A stretch of 64,000 nucleotides of DNA from Xanthobacteraceae bacterium (GTDB lineage Bacteria > Pseudomonadota > Alphaproteobacteria > Rhizobiales > Xanthobacteraceae), in the NCBI GenBank assembly GCA_019745775.1, contig JAIESR010000002.1:1-64000 (forward strand), given 5' to 3'. This document shows positions 27,375 through 36,395 of the stretch, in pieces. Under the pieces are notes generated by a model. The model was given only the letters and a program-made list of their open reading frames with translations, was not told the origin of the DNA and did no database searches. Each line of letters begins with the position of its first letter. Positions within the stretch are counted from its first letter, which is position 1. A program made the translations under genes and the position numbers.

Positions 27375-28193
27375 CTATTCCTTCACGACGCCGATATCCG
27401 GCGCGTCGGGATGCTTCATGCCGACGACATGATAGCCGGCGTCGACGTGATGCACCTCGCCGGTCACGCCGCGCGACAGGTCGGAGAGGAGATAGAGTGC
27501 CGAGTCGCCGACATCCTCGATCGTCACGGTGCGCCGCAACGGCGCGTTCAATTCGTTCCATTTGAGGATGTAGCGGAAGTCGCCGATGCCGGCCGCCGCC
27601 AGCGTACGGATCGGGCCGGCCGACAGCGCGTTGACGCGGATATTCTTCTCGCCCAGGTCGGCGGCTAGATAGCGCACCGACGCCTCGAGCGCGGCCTTGG
27701 CGACGCCCATGACGTTGTAGTGCGGCATCCACTTTTCCGCGCCGTAGTAGGTGAGCGTCAGCAACGAGCCGCCATCGGTCATCAGCTTTTCGGCGCGCTG
27801 CGCGATCGCCGTGAACGAGTAGCAGCTGATCAGGAGCGTGCGCGTGAAATTCTCCGCCGTGCATTCCACGTAGCGGCCGGTGAGCTGCTCGCGGTCGGAA
27901 AAAGCAATGGCGTGCACGACGAAGTCGAGGCCGCCCCAGCGCGTCGCGACTTCATTGAAGACGGCGTCGATGGTCGCCGGGTCGGTGACGTCGCAATGGC
28001 CGGCGACAAGCCCGCCGACCTCTTCCGCCAGCGGCTCGACCCGCTTCTTCAGCGAATCGCCTTGATAGGTGAACGCCAGCTCGGCGCCCTGCGCCCGGCA
28101 GGACTTGGCGATGCCCCAGGCGATCGAACGGTTGTTGGCGACCCCCATGACGAGGCCGCGCTTGCCGCGCATGAGACCGGACGCTTCCATCAT
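27375..28193 (-). CDS. fabI: Enoyl-[acyl-carrier-protein] reductase (NADH)
   Basis: The 272-residue enzyme reduces trans-2-enoyl-ACP in the last step of fatty-acid elongation. It has the FabI-specific nucleotide motif GVANNRSIAWGIA, the AIAFSDREQLTGRY region, the catalytic pair in YYGAEKWMPHYNVMGVAK (Tyr and Lys six residues apart) and SAGPIRTLAA. The start used gives MMEASGLMRGKRGL; an internal ATG at LMRGKR is possible. It heads the minus-strand series fabI, histidine phosphatase, aroC, ribB. Confidence 0.96.
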   Translation of the reverse strand: MMEASGLMRGKRGLVMGVANNRSIAWGIAKSCRAQGAELAFTYQGDSLKKRVEPLAEEVGGLVAGHCDVTDPATIDAVFNEVATRWGGLDFVVHAIAFSDREQLTGRYVECTAENFTRTLLISCYSFTAIAQRAEKLMTDGGSLLTLTYYGAEKWMPHYNVMGVAKAALEASVRYLAADLGEKNIRVNALSAGPIRTLAAAGIGDFRYILKWNELNAPLRRTVTIEDVGDSALYLLSDLSRGVTGEVHHVDAGYHVVGMKHPDAPDIGVVKE

Positions 28194-28470
28194 TTCCCTC
28201 GCCCCGCCCCGACAAGAGCGGCATCCCCTGGCTATGGCATAGGGTCATAGGCCCTTCAAGCAGCCGCCGAAGCGGCCTTCTGCAGAGCGGGAATAGCCCG
28301 CGTGGGCAAGTGTTTGTTAAGCAGGCTCTCCTCGACGCGGCTGACCACGCGCCGGATGGGCGGCTGAACCGGACAGCGGCGCGCAGACGCCCGGCAGATA
28401 GGCTACCATTGTGCGGTTGCGGCCACGGACCGGACGGCACTAAGCGTCCGGCCTGACCAGCGGAGGGCGA

Positions 28471-28962
28471 GTGAGCGGATTCCGGCCGAGCGTCGAGGCG
28501 GCGATACCGGCTTTGCGGCGCTATGCGCGCGCACTGACCCATGACGCCGAGCTCGCGGACGATCTGGTGCAGGACACCCTGGTGCGCGCCTTGCGTTCGG
28601 AGCACTTGTTTCATGGCGGAGACGTACGAAGTTGGCTCTACACGATCCTGACCAACCTCAATCGCAATCGATTGCGTTCGCTGGCGCGCCGGCCGGCGCA
28701 TACGTCGATCGAGGACAACGACGCGCCCGATGCGGCGGGACCGGAGGCCGGCGGACGCGATATCGAACGCGCGCTTGCCTCGCTGGTGGACGACCAGCGC
28801 ACCGCGCTGCTGCTGGTGGTGCTCGAAGGGCTGACCTATCGCGAAGTGGCCGAGATCCAGGGCGTGCCGATCGGCACCGTGATGTCGCGGCTCGCGCGCG
28901 CCCGTATCCAGATCAAGACCTATCTCGACGGCGCGCGGCCTTCGCTGCGCCGCGTGAAGTAA
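28471..28962 (+). CDS. ECF-type RNA polymerase sigma factor
   Basis: A GTG start at 28471 follows GGAGGG. The 163-residue protein has sigma region 2 (LTHDAELADDLVQDTLVRAL, near 25-45, then DVRSWLYTILTNLNRNRLR) and region 4 (LTYREVAEIQGVPIGTVMSRLARAR, near 125-150). No region 3 is present, as in ECF factors. The next gene on the strand encodes a membrane anti-sigma factor, which should hold it inactive until an envelope or stress signal. An ECF promoter motif upstream was not found by eye. Confidence 0.92.
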   Translation: MSGFRPSVEAAIPALRRYARALTHDAELADDLVQDTLVRALRSEHLFHGGDVRSWLYTILTNLNRNRLRSLARRPAHTSIEDNDAPDAAGPEAGGRDIERALASLVDDQRTALLLVVLEGLTYREVAEIQGVPIGTVMSRLARARIQIKTYLDGARPSLRRVK

Positions 28963-29038
28963 AGTGGGTGCGACATGTGTCCGCTGAAGCGAATGAAACG
29001 AGCAGACGGAAAAGAGAGAAGCGTCGAGGGACATCACA

Positions 29039-29845
29039 ATGACCGACCGTGATTCACCCGTGACCGCCGACGAGTTGCATGCCTATGTCGACGGCATGCT
29101 TCCGGCCGACCGCAAGGGAGCCGTCGAAGCATGGCTTGCCATCCATCCCGATGACGCGGCGCGGGTCGCCGAGTGGCGCGCGCTGGCTGAAGTGGTGCGC
29201 GACCGCTATGGCGCGGTGGCCGAAGAGCCGGTGCCTGCACGGTTCGATATCACCAAGCTCACGCGTCCGCATATGCCGTGGGGCGCGATTGCCGTTGCGG
29301 CGGTGCTTGCGGCCATCGTCGGCGGCATCGGCGGGTGGGTCGGGCATGCCGCCTCGACCCCGGCGCCGACCGCGGGCGAAATCATCACGGCGGAGGCGCT
29401 CAGCGCGCACAAGCTTTTCACCGCCGAAGTCCGCCACCCGGTCGAAGTGCGCGCGGCGGAGCAGCACCTCATTCCGTGGCTGTCGAAGCGGGTCGGCACC
29501 AATCTGCGGATTCCGGATTTGAAGGAATACTCGCTCAAACTGCTCGGCGGCCGGCTGCTGCCGGGACCGATCGGGCCGGCGGCACTGTTCATGTACGAGA
29601 GCCCGAATGGCGAGCGCTTCACGATCTACTGCTCAAAGTCGAAGAAGCCGCGCATGGCGTTGCGCTATCAATCCGGCGGCGACGTCGCGGCGATGCATTG
29701 GGTCGAGAGCGAGATCGGCTATGTCGTCAGCGGACCCGACGACCGTGAACGGCTCGCCAAGATCGCGCAGACCGCCTATGAGCAGATGGAGAACCCGCCC
29801 GCACGCGGCGCGGCGTTACCGCCGATATCGCATAAAGGCTTGTAA
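29039..29845 (+). CDS. Transmembrane anti-sigma factor
   Basis: The 268-residue protein starts with a sigma-binding region (VTADELHAYVDGMLPADRK, VEAWLAIHPDDAARVAEWRA), has one membrane span near residues 80-100 (WGAIAVAAVLAAIVGGIGGW) and a periplasmic sensor part with HKLFTAEVRHPVEVRAAE and LIPWLSKRVG. The Cys-rich zinc motif of ZAS anti-sigma proteins is missing: no HxxxCxxC is present in the N-terminal domain. It lies 76 bases after the ECF sigma gene and is presumably its partner. Confidence 0.9.
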   Translation: MTDRDSPVTADELHAYVDGMLPADRKGAVEAWLAIHPDDAARVAEWRALAEVVRDRYGAVAEEPVPARFDITKLTRPHMPWGAIAVAAVLAAIVGGIGGWVGHAASTPAPTAGEIITAEALSAHKLFTAEVRHPVEVRAAEQHLIPWLSKRVGTNLRIPDLKEYSLKLLGGRLLPGPIGPAALFMYESPNGERFTIYCSKSKKPRMALRYQSGGDVAAMHWVESEIGYVVSGPDDRERLAKIAQTAYEQMENPPARGAALPPISHKGL

Positions 29846-29872
29846 CATTCGCGTGGAAGCGGAGCGCGTCGC

Positions 29873-30640
29873 TCAGCGTCCGAAGGCACCAAACATGCTG
29901 AACGGGGTGAACCCGCCTTCGCGCTGTTCCGGTCCGCGGACGATGCGCGGGTGCGGTTCTTCCCGGATGATCACGCGCCGTTCGCGCTCGCGCTGGCCAC
30001 GTTCGTCAACCTCGACGCGTTGGCGATCCGAACGTGAACGCGCGTCGATGGGCTCGGAGTCGTACCGGTTGCCGTAGCGCCGGTCCAACCGACGCGATCC
30101 CTCGTGCCGCTCGCTGTCGACCTGCCGGGGGTCGAGTTGCCTGCTCTCGCGGTCCACCCTTGCATAGGCGTCCCGCCCATCGACCTGCTCCCTCGATGTC
30201 ACCGCGTCATCTCGCGTGCGCGCGCTCCTGCTGCGCTTTGAGGTCTTGGTCTGCCGTGGCATATCCCGCGCGATTTCGTGCGGAGCGGCGCGCGGTTCCT
30301 GCTGGCTTTCCATTGCCTGCGGCTGCGCAGCCGGGGTCGGATTCGCTTGGCGCAGACCAGCTTGCGGCGTTGCGATCACAGGCACCGGGGCCACCGATCG
30401 CGACGGCGTCGTCAACAGCCTCACCATCGGGTCATAATAGGCAACACTAGGCTGCTGTGTCGGCCAATGCGATGCCGGCAGCGATGCCTCTTCGACGGAC
30501 CGCGCGAACAGCGGCTGATTCGGTTCAGCGTTGGACGCGGGGAAAGAGTTCCCGCCCAACATAGAGTGCGCGCTGAGGCCAAGTGCACCCACAATCAAGC
30601 CGGCACACCCGAGATAGATTGGAACCGGAGAAGAAAGCAT
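29873..30640 (-). CDS. Membrane-anchored arginine-rich hypothetical protein
   Basis: The ATG at 30640 has AGG upstream; a GTG three codons earlier is possible. The 255-residue product has an N-terminal hydrophobic span (PIYLGCAGLIVGALGLSAHS), a Pro/Gln/Ala-rich middle and, from about residue 125, a very charged region rich in Arg, Asp and Glu ending in GGFTPFSMFGAFG. It is probably anchored in the inner membrane with a disordered periplasmic domain. I know no function. It is convergent with the anti-sigma gene. Confidence 0.6.
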   Translation of the reverse strand: MLSSPVPIYLGCAGLIVGALGLSAHSMLGGNSFPASNAEPNQPLFARSVEEASLPASHWPTQQPSVAYYDPMVRLLTTPSRSVAPVPVIATPQAGLRQANPTPAAQPQAMESQQEPRAAPHEIARDMPRQTKTSKRSRSARTRDDAVTSREQVDGRDAYARVDRESRQLDPRQVDSERHEGSRRLDRRYGNRYDSEPIDARSRSDRQRVEVDERGQRERERRVIIREEPHPRIVRGPEQREGGFTPFSMFGAFGR

Positions 30641-30819
30641 TTTTGCCACCTGACATTTCGTTCAATTCGTCAACGTCAAACGGTAGCCGCCCGTTCCGCG
30701 CCCAACGCGGTTTTCATCACCGCTCTGTGAATCGCATCGCAAATCGTCGCGACGCAACGACGTGATTGACAACAATGGCGGGAACCAAGCGCGAAAGAAG
30801 TATCGCGACCAGGGCGCGT

Positions 30820-31824
30820 TCAGTCCATGTCTTTGCGCGGATCGTACGGCCGCAGCTCGCGCCACGACTTCATCAGCTCTTCGAGCGCCTGGTCGCCGTT
30901 CTCCGGCAGCACGATGCGCGCCGTCGCCATCAGATCGCCGGCGCCGCTCTTCGCGGGAAAGCCTTTGCCCTTGAGCCGGAACGTGCGGCCGGAGCTGGTG
31001 TTGGGCGGGATCGAGAGCTCGACCGCGCCGTCGATCGTCGGCACGCGCACCTTGCCGCCCAATACCGCTTCATAGAGCGTGATCGGAAGCTCGACGCGCA
31101 GATCGTTGCCGTCGCGCTCAAACAGATGATGCTTCGCGATCGAAACCGTGATCAGCACGTCGCCGGCCTTGCCGCCCGGCATCGCGAGCCCCTGCCCCTT
31201 GAGCCTGATCGTCTGTCCGTCGGTGAGCCCGGCCGGCACCTTGACCTCGAGCTCCTTGCCGGTCGGAAGCTGGACACGCCGGGTCGTGCCCTTGGCCGCC
31301 TCCTCGAGCGTGATCGTGGTGCTGGCCGTGACGTCGCGTCCCGGCGGCGGCGCGTATTCCTCTTCCTCGAACTGCTGACCGCCGCCGCGCCGTGCCCGCG
31401 CGGCACCGCCGAGGCCGCCGAACATGTCGCGCAGCACGTCCTCGAAGCCGCCACGGCCGCCGGCGCCGCGCCCGCCGCTCGAGCGCTGCATGCCTTCCGG
31501 ACCCCAGGTGAAGGTTTCGAACTCGCCCTCCTGGCCGCCGAACGGCCCGCCGCCGCCCCGCGGTCCGCCGCCACTGAAGCCTTCGAAGCCCTGGAAGCGC
31601 GGCTTGCCCTCGGCATCGATCTCGCCGCGGTCGAAGGCTTTGCGCTTGTCGTCGTCGCCCACGATCTCGTAGGCGGCGTTCAGCTCGGAAAAGCGCGAGG
31701 CCGCTTTGGGATCGCTCTTGTTGGCGTCGGGATGAAGCTTCTTGGCGAGCTTGCGATACGCGCTCTTGATGTCCGCGGCGCTTGCGCCTTTGGACACCCC
31801 CAAGACGCTATAGGGGTCGCGCAT
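30820..31824 (-). CDS. DnaJ/CbpA-type cochaperone
   Basis: The ATG at 31824 follows GGAGGAGGG. The 334-residue protein has a J domain (DPYSVLGVSKGASAADIK, with HPD in KLHPDANK near residue 33), a long Gly/Phe-rich linker (about 80-150) and two beta-barrel substrate-binding domains (RDVTASTTITLEEAAKG, LKGQGLAMPGG, LYEAVLGGKV). The zinc-finger region of DnaJ is absent, so it is a CbpA-like class B cochaperone for DnaK. It is a single gene next to a lipoprotein gene. Confidence 0.93.
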   Translation of the reverse strand: MRDPYSVLGVSKGASAADIKSAYRKLAKKLHPDANKSDPKAASRFSELNAAYEIVGDDDKRKAFDRGEIDAEGKPRFQGFEGFSGGGPRGGGGPFGGQEGEFETFTWGPEGMQRSSGGRGAGGRGGFEDVLRDMFGGLGGAARARRGGGQQFEEEEYAPPPGRDVTASTTITLEEAAKGTTRRVQLPTGKELEVKVPAGLTDGQTIRLKGQGLAMPGGKAGDVLITVSIAKHHLFERDGNDLRVELPITLYEAVLGGKVRVPTIDGAVELSIPPNTSSGRTFRLKGKGFPAKSGAGDLMATARIVLPENGDQALEELMKSWRELRPYDPRKDMD

Positions 31825-31931
31825 CGTCAAGCCCTCCTCCGGGCCTCTTCAGAAATCGGTATCTACCCCAGTCCATCGCCTGAATGTGGGGAGCAGCGTC
31901 ACAGCGCGCAATATTGTGATGGATCACCGCC

Positions 31932-32450
31932 TTACGTCCGCCGCCAGGGACGCATATGGCGGACCTCCCAACGGCCCTGGACCCCACGGCAGGCCTCGCC
32001 CTGCAGCCACGACTCCGACCCGTTGCGGACGTAGCTGGCAAGGAAGTCGCGGCAGGTGGTGCCATCCTGGCTGTAGGCGCCAGAGAGCGCCGTGACGGTA
32101 CCCCGTGCGCCGGTGGCCGGGTCCTCCCAGGGCACGCTGGCATCGCGACCGGCCCTGCCGAGCGCCTCGCTCACCGCGGTCCGGGCGGCGGCCAGGTCGC
32201 CTCCCGGCGGAATGGCGCCGACGGTCTGCTGGCGCGGCGTGGTCGGCCGGACCGAGCCGATGGTTTCCACATCGGCGTCACGCTTACGCGAGAACATCGA
32301 GTCCATCTGATAGGAGAAACTGCAGCCGCCGGCGACCAGCGCTATCGAAAGCAACGCGCCCCAGCCCGGCAGACACCGCAACGGGCGGTGGCATGGTCGG
32401 GCGAAGACGCTTCCTCTATAACGGGACTGCCGCAGCCAGGAACACAGCAC
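31932..32450 (-). CDS. Outer-membrane lipoprotein, surface-antigen-like
   Basis: The proposed GTG at 32450 has GGAG nine bases upstream and gives 172 residues. A lipoprotein signal ends in [14 protein letters not shown], with the lipidated Cys near residue 43. The mature protein contains a conserved C-terminal block ([20 protein letters not shown]...WLQGEACR) typical of the RT0821/17-kDa antigen type surface proteins of Rhizobiales. The long basic leader before the lipobox makes the start uncertain; a shorter TTG start before [10 protein letters not shown] would give a standard signal. It is divergent from pdxH with only 16 bases between starts. Confidence 0.75.
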   Translation of the reverse strand: MLCSWLRQSRYRGSVFARPCHRPLRCLPGWGALLSIALVAGGCSFSYQMDSMFSRKRDADVETIGSVRPTTPRQQTVGAIPPGGDLAAARTAVSEALGRAGRDASVPWEDPATGARGTVTALSGAYSQDGTTCRDFLASYVRNGSESWLQGEACRGVQGRWEVRHMRPWRRT

Positions 32451-32466
32451 CTACTGGTACTCCGGA

Positions 32467-33108
32467 ATGGCCAATTCGTCTCCGATACAACACCCAAATG
32501 CGTTAACTTCCGGTGATTTCACCGAAGCCGACGAGCCCTTGCGGCTGTTCGCGACGTGGTTCGAAGAGGCGCAACGCTCGGAGCCTTCCGACGCCAGCGC
32601 GATGACGCTCGCAACGGTGGACGACGTCGGGCTGCCGGACGCGCGGATGGTGCTGCTCAAGGGCTTCGACGAGCGCGGCTTCGTGTTCTACACGAACACC
32701 GGGAGCGCCAAGGGACGCGAGCTCGACCGCAATCCCAAGGCCGCGCTGGTGTTTCACTGGAAGTCGCTCAACCGGCAGGTGCGATTGCGGGGTCCGGTCG
32801 AGGCGGTCGAGGCCGCCGAAGCCGACGCCTATTTCGCCACCCGGGCGCGGCTGGCGCAGATCGGCGCCTGGGCCAGCAAGCAGTCGGCGCCGCTCGAGAG
32901 CCGTATGGCCTTCGAGAAGGCGATCGCGCTGGCGATGGCCAAGTACGCCGTCGGCACGGTGCCGCGCCCACCTTATTGGTCGGGCTACCGGGTGAAGCCT
33001 TTGATCATGGAGTTCTGGCACGACCGGCCCTACCGGCTGCATGACCGGATCGAATTCAAGCGGGCGGCCACGGAAGCGCCGTGGAGCAAGACGCGGCTCT
33101 ACCCGTGA
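32467..33108 (+). CDS. pdxH: Pyridoxamine 5'-phosphate oxidase
   Basis: The 213-residue FMN enzyme oxidises pyridoxine or pyridoxamine phosphate to PLP. Clear markers are [56 protein letters not shown], the [10 protein letters not shown] segment and the C-terminal LYP end. Length is standard. No strong ribosome-binding sequence is seen before the ATG at 32467. An SDR gene follows after 37 bases in the same direction. Confidence 0.96.
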   Translation: MANSSPIQHPNALTSGDFTEADEPLRLFATWFEEAQRSEPSDASAMTLATVDDVGLPDARMVLLKGFDERGFVFYTNTGSAKGRELDRNPKAALVFHWKSLNRQVRLRGPVEAVEAAEADAYFATRARLAQIGAWASKQSAPLESRMAFEKAIALAMAKYAVGTVPRPPYWSGYRVKPLIMEFWHDRPYRLHDRIEFKRAATEAPWSKTRLYP

Positions 33109-33145
33109 ATTAGGTTGCGCCGCACCTGTGGGTTAGGATGCGCTG

Positions 33146-33901
33146 ATGGTGACCCCGCATGACAACCAGCCGCGCCGGGCGCTGCTCCTGACCGGCGCAA
33201 GCCGCGGCATCGGCCACGCCACGGTGAAGCGCTTTTCCGCGGCGGGCTGGCGCGTGATCACCTGCTCGCGCCAACCCTTCCCCGAAAACTGCCCGTGGGA
33301 GATGGGGCCGGAGGATCACATCCAGCTCGATCTCGCCGATCCGGCCAGCACGCTGGCGGCGATCGGCGAAATCAAGCAGCGGCTCGACAACGGCCTGTTG
33401 CATGCGCTGGTCAACAACGCGGCGATCTCGCCCAAAGCCGACGAAGGCAAGCGGCTGACTGCCATCGCCACCAACCTCGACGTCTGGCAGCAGGTGTTCA
33501 AGGTCAATTTCTTCGCGCCGATCATGCTGGCACGCGGCCTGCTCGACGAACTGAAGGCGGCGCAGGGCGCGGTGGTGAACGTCACCTCGATCGCGGGCTC
33601 TCGCGTGCATCCGTTCGCCGGCGCCGCTTACGCCACGTCGAAAGCCGCGCTCGCCGCGCTGACCCGCGAAATGGCCGCCGACTTCGGCCCGCTCGGCATC
33701 CGCGTCAACGCGATCGCGCCGGGCGAGATCGACACCACGATCCTGTCGCCCGGCACCGAGGAGATCGTCGCGCATCAGATCCCGATGCACCGGCTCGGCA
33801 CGCCCGACGAGGTCGCGAAGATCATCTATGTCCTGTGCACGGAGATGTCGTCCTACGTGAACGGCGCCGAGATCCACATCAACGGCGGCCAGCACGTTTA
33901 G
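33146..33901 (+). CDS. Short-chain dehydrogenase/reductase
   Basis: The 251-residue SDR has the cofactor motif TGASRGIG (near 18), NNAAIS (near 92), the catalytic Ser in VTSIAGS (near 150) and Tyr/Lys in YATSKAAL (near 163-167). The end NGAEIHINGGQHV fits classical SDRs. The cofactor is probably NADP(H), inferred from the basic surroundings, but the substrate is unknown. It is likely cotranscribed with pdxH. Confidence 0.92.
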   Translation: MVTPHDNQPRRALLLTGASRGIGHATVKRFSAAGWRVITCSRQPFPENCPWEMGPEDHIQLDLADPASTLAAIGEIKQRLDNGLLHALVNNAAISPKADEGKRLTAIATNLDVWQQVFKVNFFAPIMLARGLLDELKAAQGAVVNVTSIAGSRVHPFAGAAYATSKAALAALTREMAADFGPLGIRVNAIAPGEIDTTILSPGTEEIVAHQIPMHRLGTPDEVAKIIYVLCTEMSSYVNGAEIHINGGQHV

Positions 33902-33904
33902 CCG

Positions 33905-34882
33905 TCACAGCCACTTCTTCCATTTGAAATAGGCCAGCGGGCCGATGGCGGCGCCGACCATCGCGACGAGCGCGACCAGGTAGCCGTACTGCCATTTCAG
34001 CTCCGGCATGATCTCGAAATTCATGCCGTAGATCGACGCGATCAGCGTCGGCGGCATGAACACCACCGCGACCACCGAGAACAGCTTGATGATGTTGTTC
34101 TGCTCCAGATTGACCACGCCCAGCATGGCGTCGAGCAGGAAGGTGATCTTGTTGGAGAGATAGGCGGCGTGGTCGGACAGCGAATGGACGTCGCGCTGCA
34201 TGCCGCGAAGCTGCGCCCGCGTATCCTTCGCCCACTTCATGCTGTCGGCTTCGTTGGCGAGGTAGAGCAGCAGCCGCCCGATCGACACCAGGCTCTCGCG
34301 CACCTTGGAGGTCAGGTCGCCCTTGCGCCCGATCGCCTTCAGGATGGCCCGGTAGTTGCGTGCACTGGAGGTCGCGGATTGCTCGGGCTCGAAGATGTCG
34401 TGCGAGACCTGGTCCACATCCACGCCGATCCGTTCCAGGATGTCGGCGGCGCGATCGATCACGGCGTCGAGCAGCTCCATCAGCACCGTTTCGCCGGTCG
34501 CGCCGGCGGGCGAGGTGCGGCACAGCTTGTTGCCGACGATCTGGAACGGCTTGGGATCGTCGTAGCGGACCGTGACCAGCCGATGGCCCGACAGAATGAA
34601 GGTGACCGCCGTCGTCTTCGGCGTCTGCGTGTCGGACTGGCACATCATGGTCGCGGTCATGTAACGCGCCCCGTTCTCGACATAGAGGCGGCTGGTGACC
34701 TCGATCTCCAGCATCTCTTCGCGGGTCGGGACCGCGATCCCGAGATGGCGCTCGAGCAGCTTGTCTTCGGTGATCGTGGGGCTGACGAGATCGAACCAGA
34801 TCCCGTTTTCAGGAAGTGCAGCGCCCGGGGCGACCTCGTGGCGCACAAGGCAGGCGCCTTCGGGCACATAAACTGAGAGCAT
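33905..34882 (-). CDS. corA: CorA family magnesium/cobalt transporter
   Basis: The 325-residue protein has the long cytosolic alpha/beta domain and two C-terminal membrane spans with the hallmark YGMNFEIMPEL after the first (near 280) and a basic end KWKKWL. CorA forms homopentamers that let Mg2+ enter. Length is as expected. It ends three bases from the SDR gene on the other strand, so the two genes are convergent. Confidence 0.95.
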   Translation of the reverse strand: MLSVYVPEGACLVRHEVAPGAALPENGIWFDLVSPTITEDKLLERHLGIAVPTREEMLEIEVTSRLYVENGARYMTATMMCQSDTQTPKTTAVTFILSGHRLVTVRYDDPKPFQIVGNKLCRTSPAGATGETVLMELLDAVIDRAADILERIGVDVDQVSHDIFEPEQSATSSARNYRAILKAIGRKGDLTSKVRESLVSIGRLLLYLANEADSMKWAKDTRAQLRGMQRDVHSLSDHAAYLSNKITFLLDAMLGVVNLEQNNIIKLFSVVAVVFMPPTLIASIYGMNFEIMPELKWQYGYLVALVAMVGAAIGPLAYFKWKKWL

Positions 34883-35011
34883 GAACCCTCTCCCCCGCGC
34901 GCCGTCCCGACGAATGCAGGCCGGCCGTTCGCGGCCGGATCGATTCAGTGATGACCCTGTCTAGCGGGTCTTGCAAGACGCTTTGATGTCGACACGCTCG
35001 CAACAACGAAC

Positions 35012-35041
35012 GACCCGCCCGGCTGTTCAGCCGGACGGGTC
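35012..35041 (-). terminator. Strong hairpin, likely terminator of the small gene at 35065-35253
   Basis: Fourteen-base arms GACCCGCCCGGCTG and CAGCCGGACGGGTC pair with one G-T mismatch around a two-base spacer. On the minus strand the stem is followed by the T-richer GTTCGTTGTTG. It lies just past the stop of the small minus-strand gene. Confidence 0.6.
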
Positions 35042-35064
35042 GGTCGAATTCAGTCCTGCGCAGC

Positions 35065-35253
35065 TCAGGCGGCGGTCGACTCCGGGCGCCATTCCTCGTC
35101 GCGGTGGACGACCGGCGCGTAGGCGGAGTTCTTTGCGTCGCTCTGATAGGGCAGCGCCGCGGCAACAGCCGGGATACCGATCTTGCCGTAGCGGCCGCCG
35201 AGGTCTTCGCCCTTTCGCGGTTCGCTTGAAGGGGCCACAGCTTTCAACTTCAT
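35065..35253 (-). CDS. Small conserved hypothetical protein
   Basis: The 62-residue product (start MKLKAVAPSSEPRKGEDL) has a good initiation region (CGGAGTGAG before the ATG) and its own downstream hairpin. It is hydrophilic, with a Gly-rich RYGKIGIPAVAAALPY middle and no membrane span. I think it belongs to a small family conserved in Bradyrhizobium-like species, function unknown. Confidence 0.6.
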   Translation of the reverse strand: MKLKAVAPSSEPRKGEDLGGRYGKIGIPAVAAALPYQSDAKNSAYAPVVHRDEEWRPESTAA

Positions 35254-35663
35254 TTCTCACTCCGTGGGGTTTTCTTCGCTTTTTGGAGCACTTGGCGGAA
35301 CTTGCTCACCGTAGTTGGTGAGTGAGGCGGAAATGGGCGGCTAATCGTGAGCTATCGTGACATTTGCCGCCGCCCGGCACCGTCGGCCGCCATATCTGCA
35401 GCGATTGGTAAATCAGTAGTTAACCATCGAGGACCACACTCGGATTTGTCCGGTCGACCGGCGAGCGGGTCCGCCACCCCCTCGAAGAAGGCGGATTTTG
35501 CGGGTTTCTACAGGTCGGGTGCGGCATTCCGGCAACAGAATTCGGCGACTGTGTGCGGTGCCAACCAAAGGTCTGGAAGTACCGGGCGCTTTTGAGTAAT
35601 TTCGCGAGGGACGAGTCGGAATTACAGGTTCGGGCCGCGCCAAATCGCGGGAGAGGGTTGGTT
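35254..35663 (+). promoter_or_regulatory. Regulatory gap before the L,D-transpeptidase, with a CtrA-like half site
   Basis: These 410 bases contain no gene I can support. At 35420-35427 the sequence TTAACCAT matches the CtrA half-site consensus of alphaproteobacteria, and a TTGGTAA sits about 15 bases earlier. The gap should carry the promoters of both the divergent small gene and the transpeptidase. A single half-site match is weak evidence. Confidence 0.3.
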
Positions 35664-36323
35664 ATGGCAGTGCGTAAGAGCGCTCTTCTCCTTCTTGCAG
35701 GCTTGATGCTGGGCGGTTGCATGCAAGCGACGCTCGAGCCTACGAACGATTCCAGCTTCACACCGCGTGACCGCAAGCTGCTTGCCAGTGCACCATATGC
35801 GCAGGCGACGATCCCGCAGGCCTATCAGCGCCATATTGTCGACTATCACCGCTCGGAAGCGCCGGGCTCGATCGTGGTCGATTCCGATGCGCGCTATCTC
35901 TATTACGTGCTGCCCAACCGCAAGGCGATCCGCTACGGCGTGACCGTCGGCGAGGATGCGCTGTCGTTCTGGGGCGTCGCCAAGGTCGGGCGCAAGGAAG
36001 AATGGCCGTCCTGGGTCCCGACTGCGGACATCAAGCGCCGGATGCCGGATGTTCCGGATCGCGTCGAAGGCGGCCCGCACAATCCGCTCGGCGCGCGCGG
36101 CATCTACCTGTTTCAGGGCAGCCGCGACACGCTGTTCCGCATCCACGGCACCAACCAGCCCGAATATATCGGGCAGGCGATTTCCTCGGGCTGCATCCGC
36201 ATGACCAACGAGGACGTCATCGATCTCTACAACCGCGTGAAGATGGGCGCGATCGTGGTGGTGCTGGCGCCGCGGCAGGGCGACAGCCCGATCAGCCCGC
36301 GGGTGGCGAGCAACACGCACTGA
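35664..36323 (+). CDS. L,D-transpeptidase lipoprotein (YkuD domain)
   Basis: The ATG at 35664 starts a 219-residue precursor with a lipoprotein signal (LLLLAGLMLGGC, Cys near residue 19). The YkuD domain spans about 75-205 with SDARYLYYVLPNRKAIRY, the catalytic His in IHGTNQPEYIG and the nucleophile in SSGCIRMTNEDV. These enzymes form 3-3 peptidoglycan cross-links or attach proteins to peptidoglycan in the periplasm. The lipobox suggests membrane anchoring. A strong terminator follows. Confidence 0.93.
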   Translation: MAVRKSALLLLAGLMLGGCMQATLEPTNDSSFTPRDRKLLASAPYAQATIPQAYQRHIVDYHRSEAPGSIVVDSDARYLYYVLPNRKAIRYGVTVGEDALSFWGVAKVGRKEEWPSWVPTADIKRRMPDVPDRVEGGPHNPLGARGIYLFQGSRDTLFRIHGTNQPEYIGQAISSGCIRMTNEDVIDLYNRVKMGAIVVVLAPRQGDSPISPRVASNTH

Positions 36324-36351
36324 TCGCCTGATCATTCTCGAGATATCTGCA

Positions 36352-36385
36352 CGGCGCCGGACAAAATCCGGCGCCGCTGTCTTTT
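36352..36385 (+). terminator. Rho-independent terminator after the L,D-transpeptidase
   Basis: A perfect ten-base stem CGGCGCCGGA / TCCGGCGCCG with loop CAAAA is followed by CTGTCTTTT. It starts 29 bases after the transpeptidase stop. Confidence 0.85.
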
Positions 36386-36395
36386 GGGGAACAGC

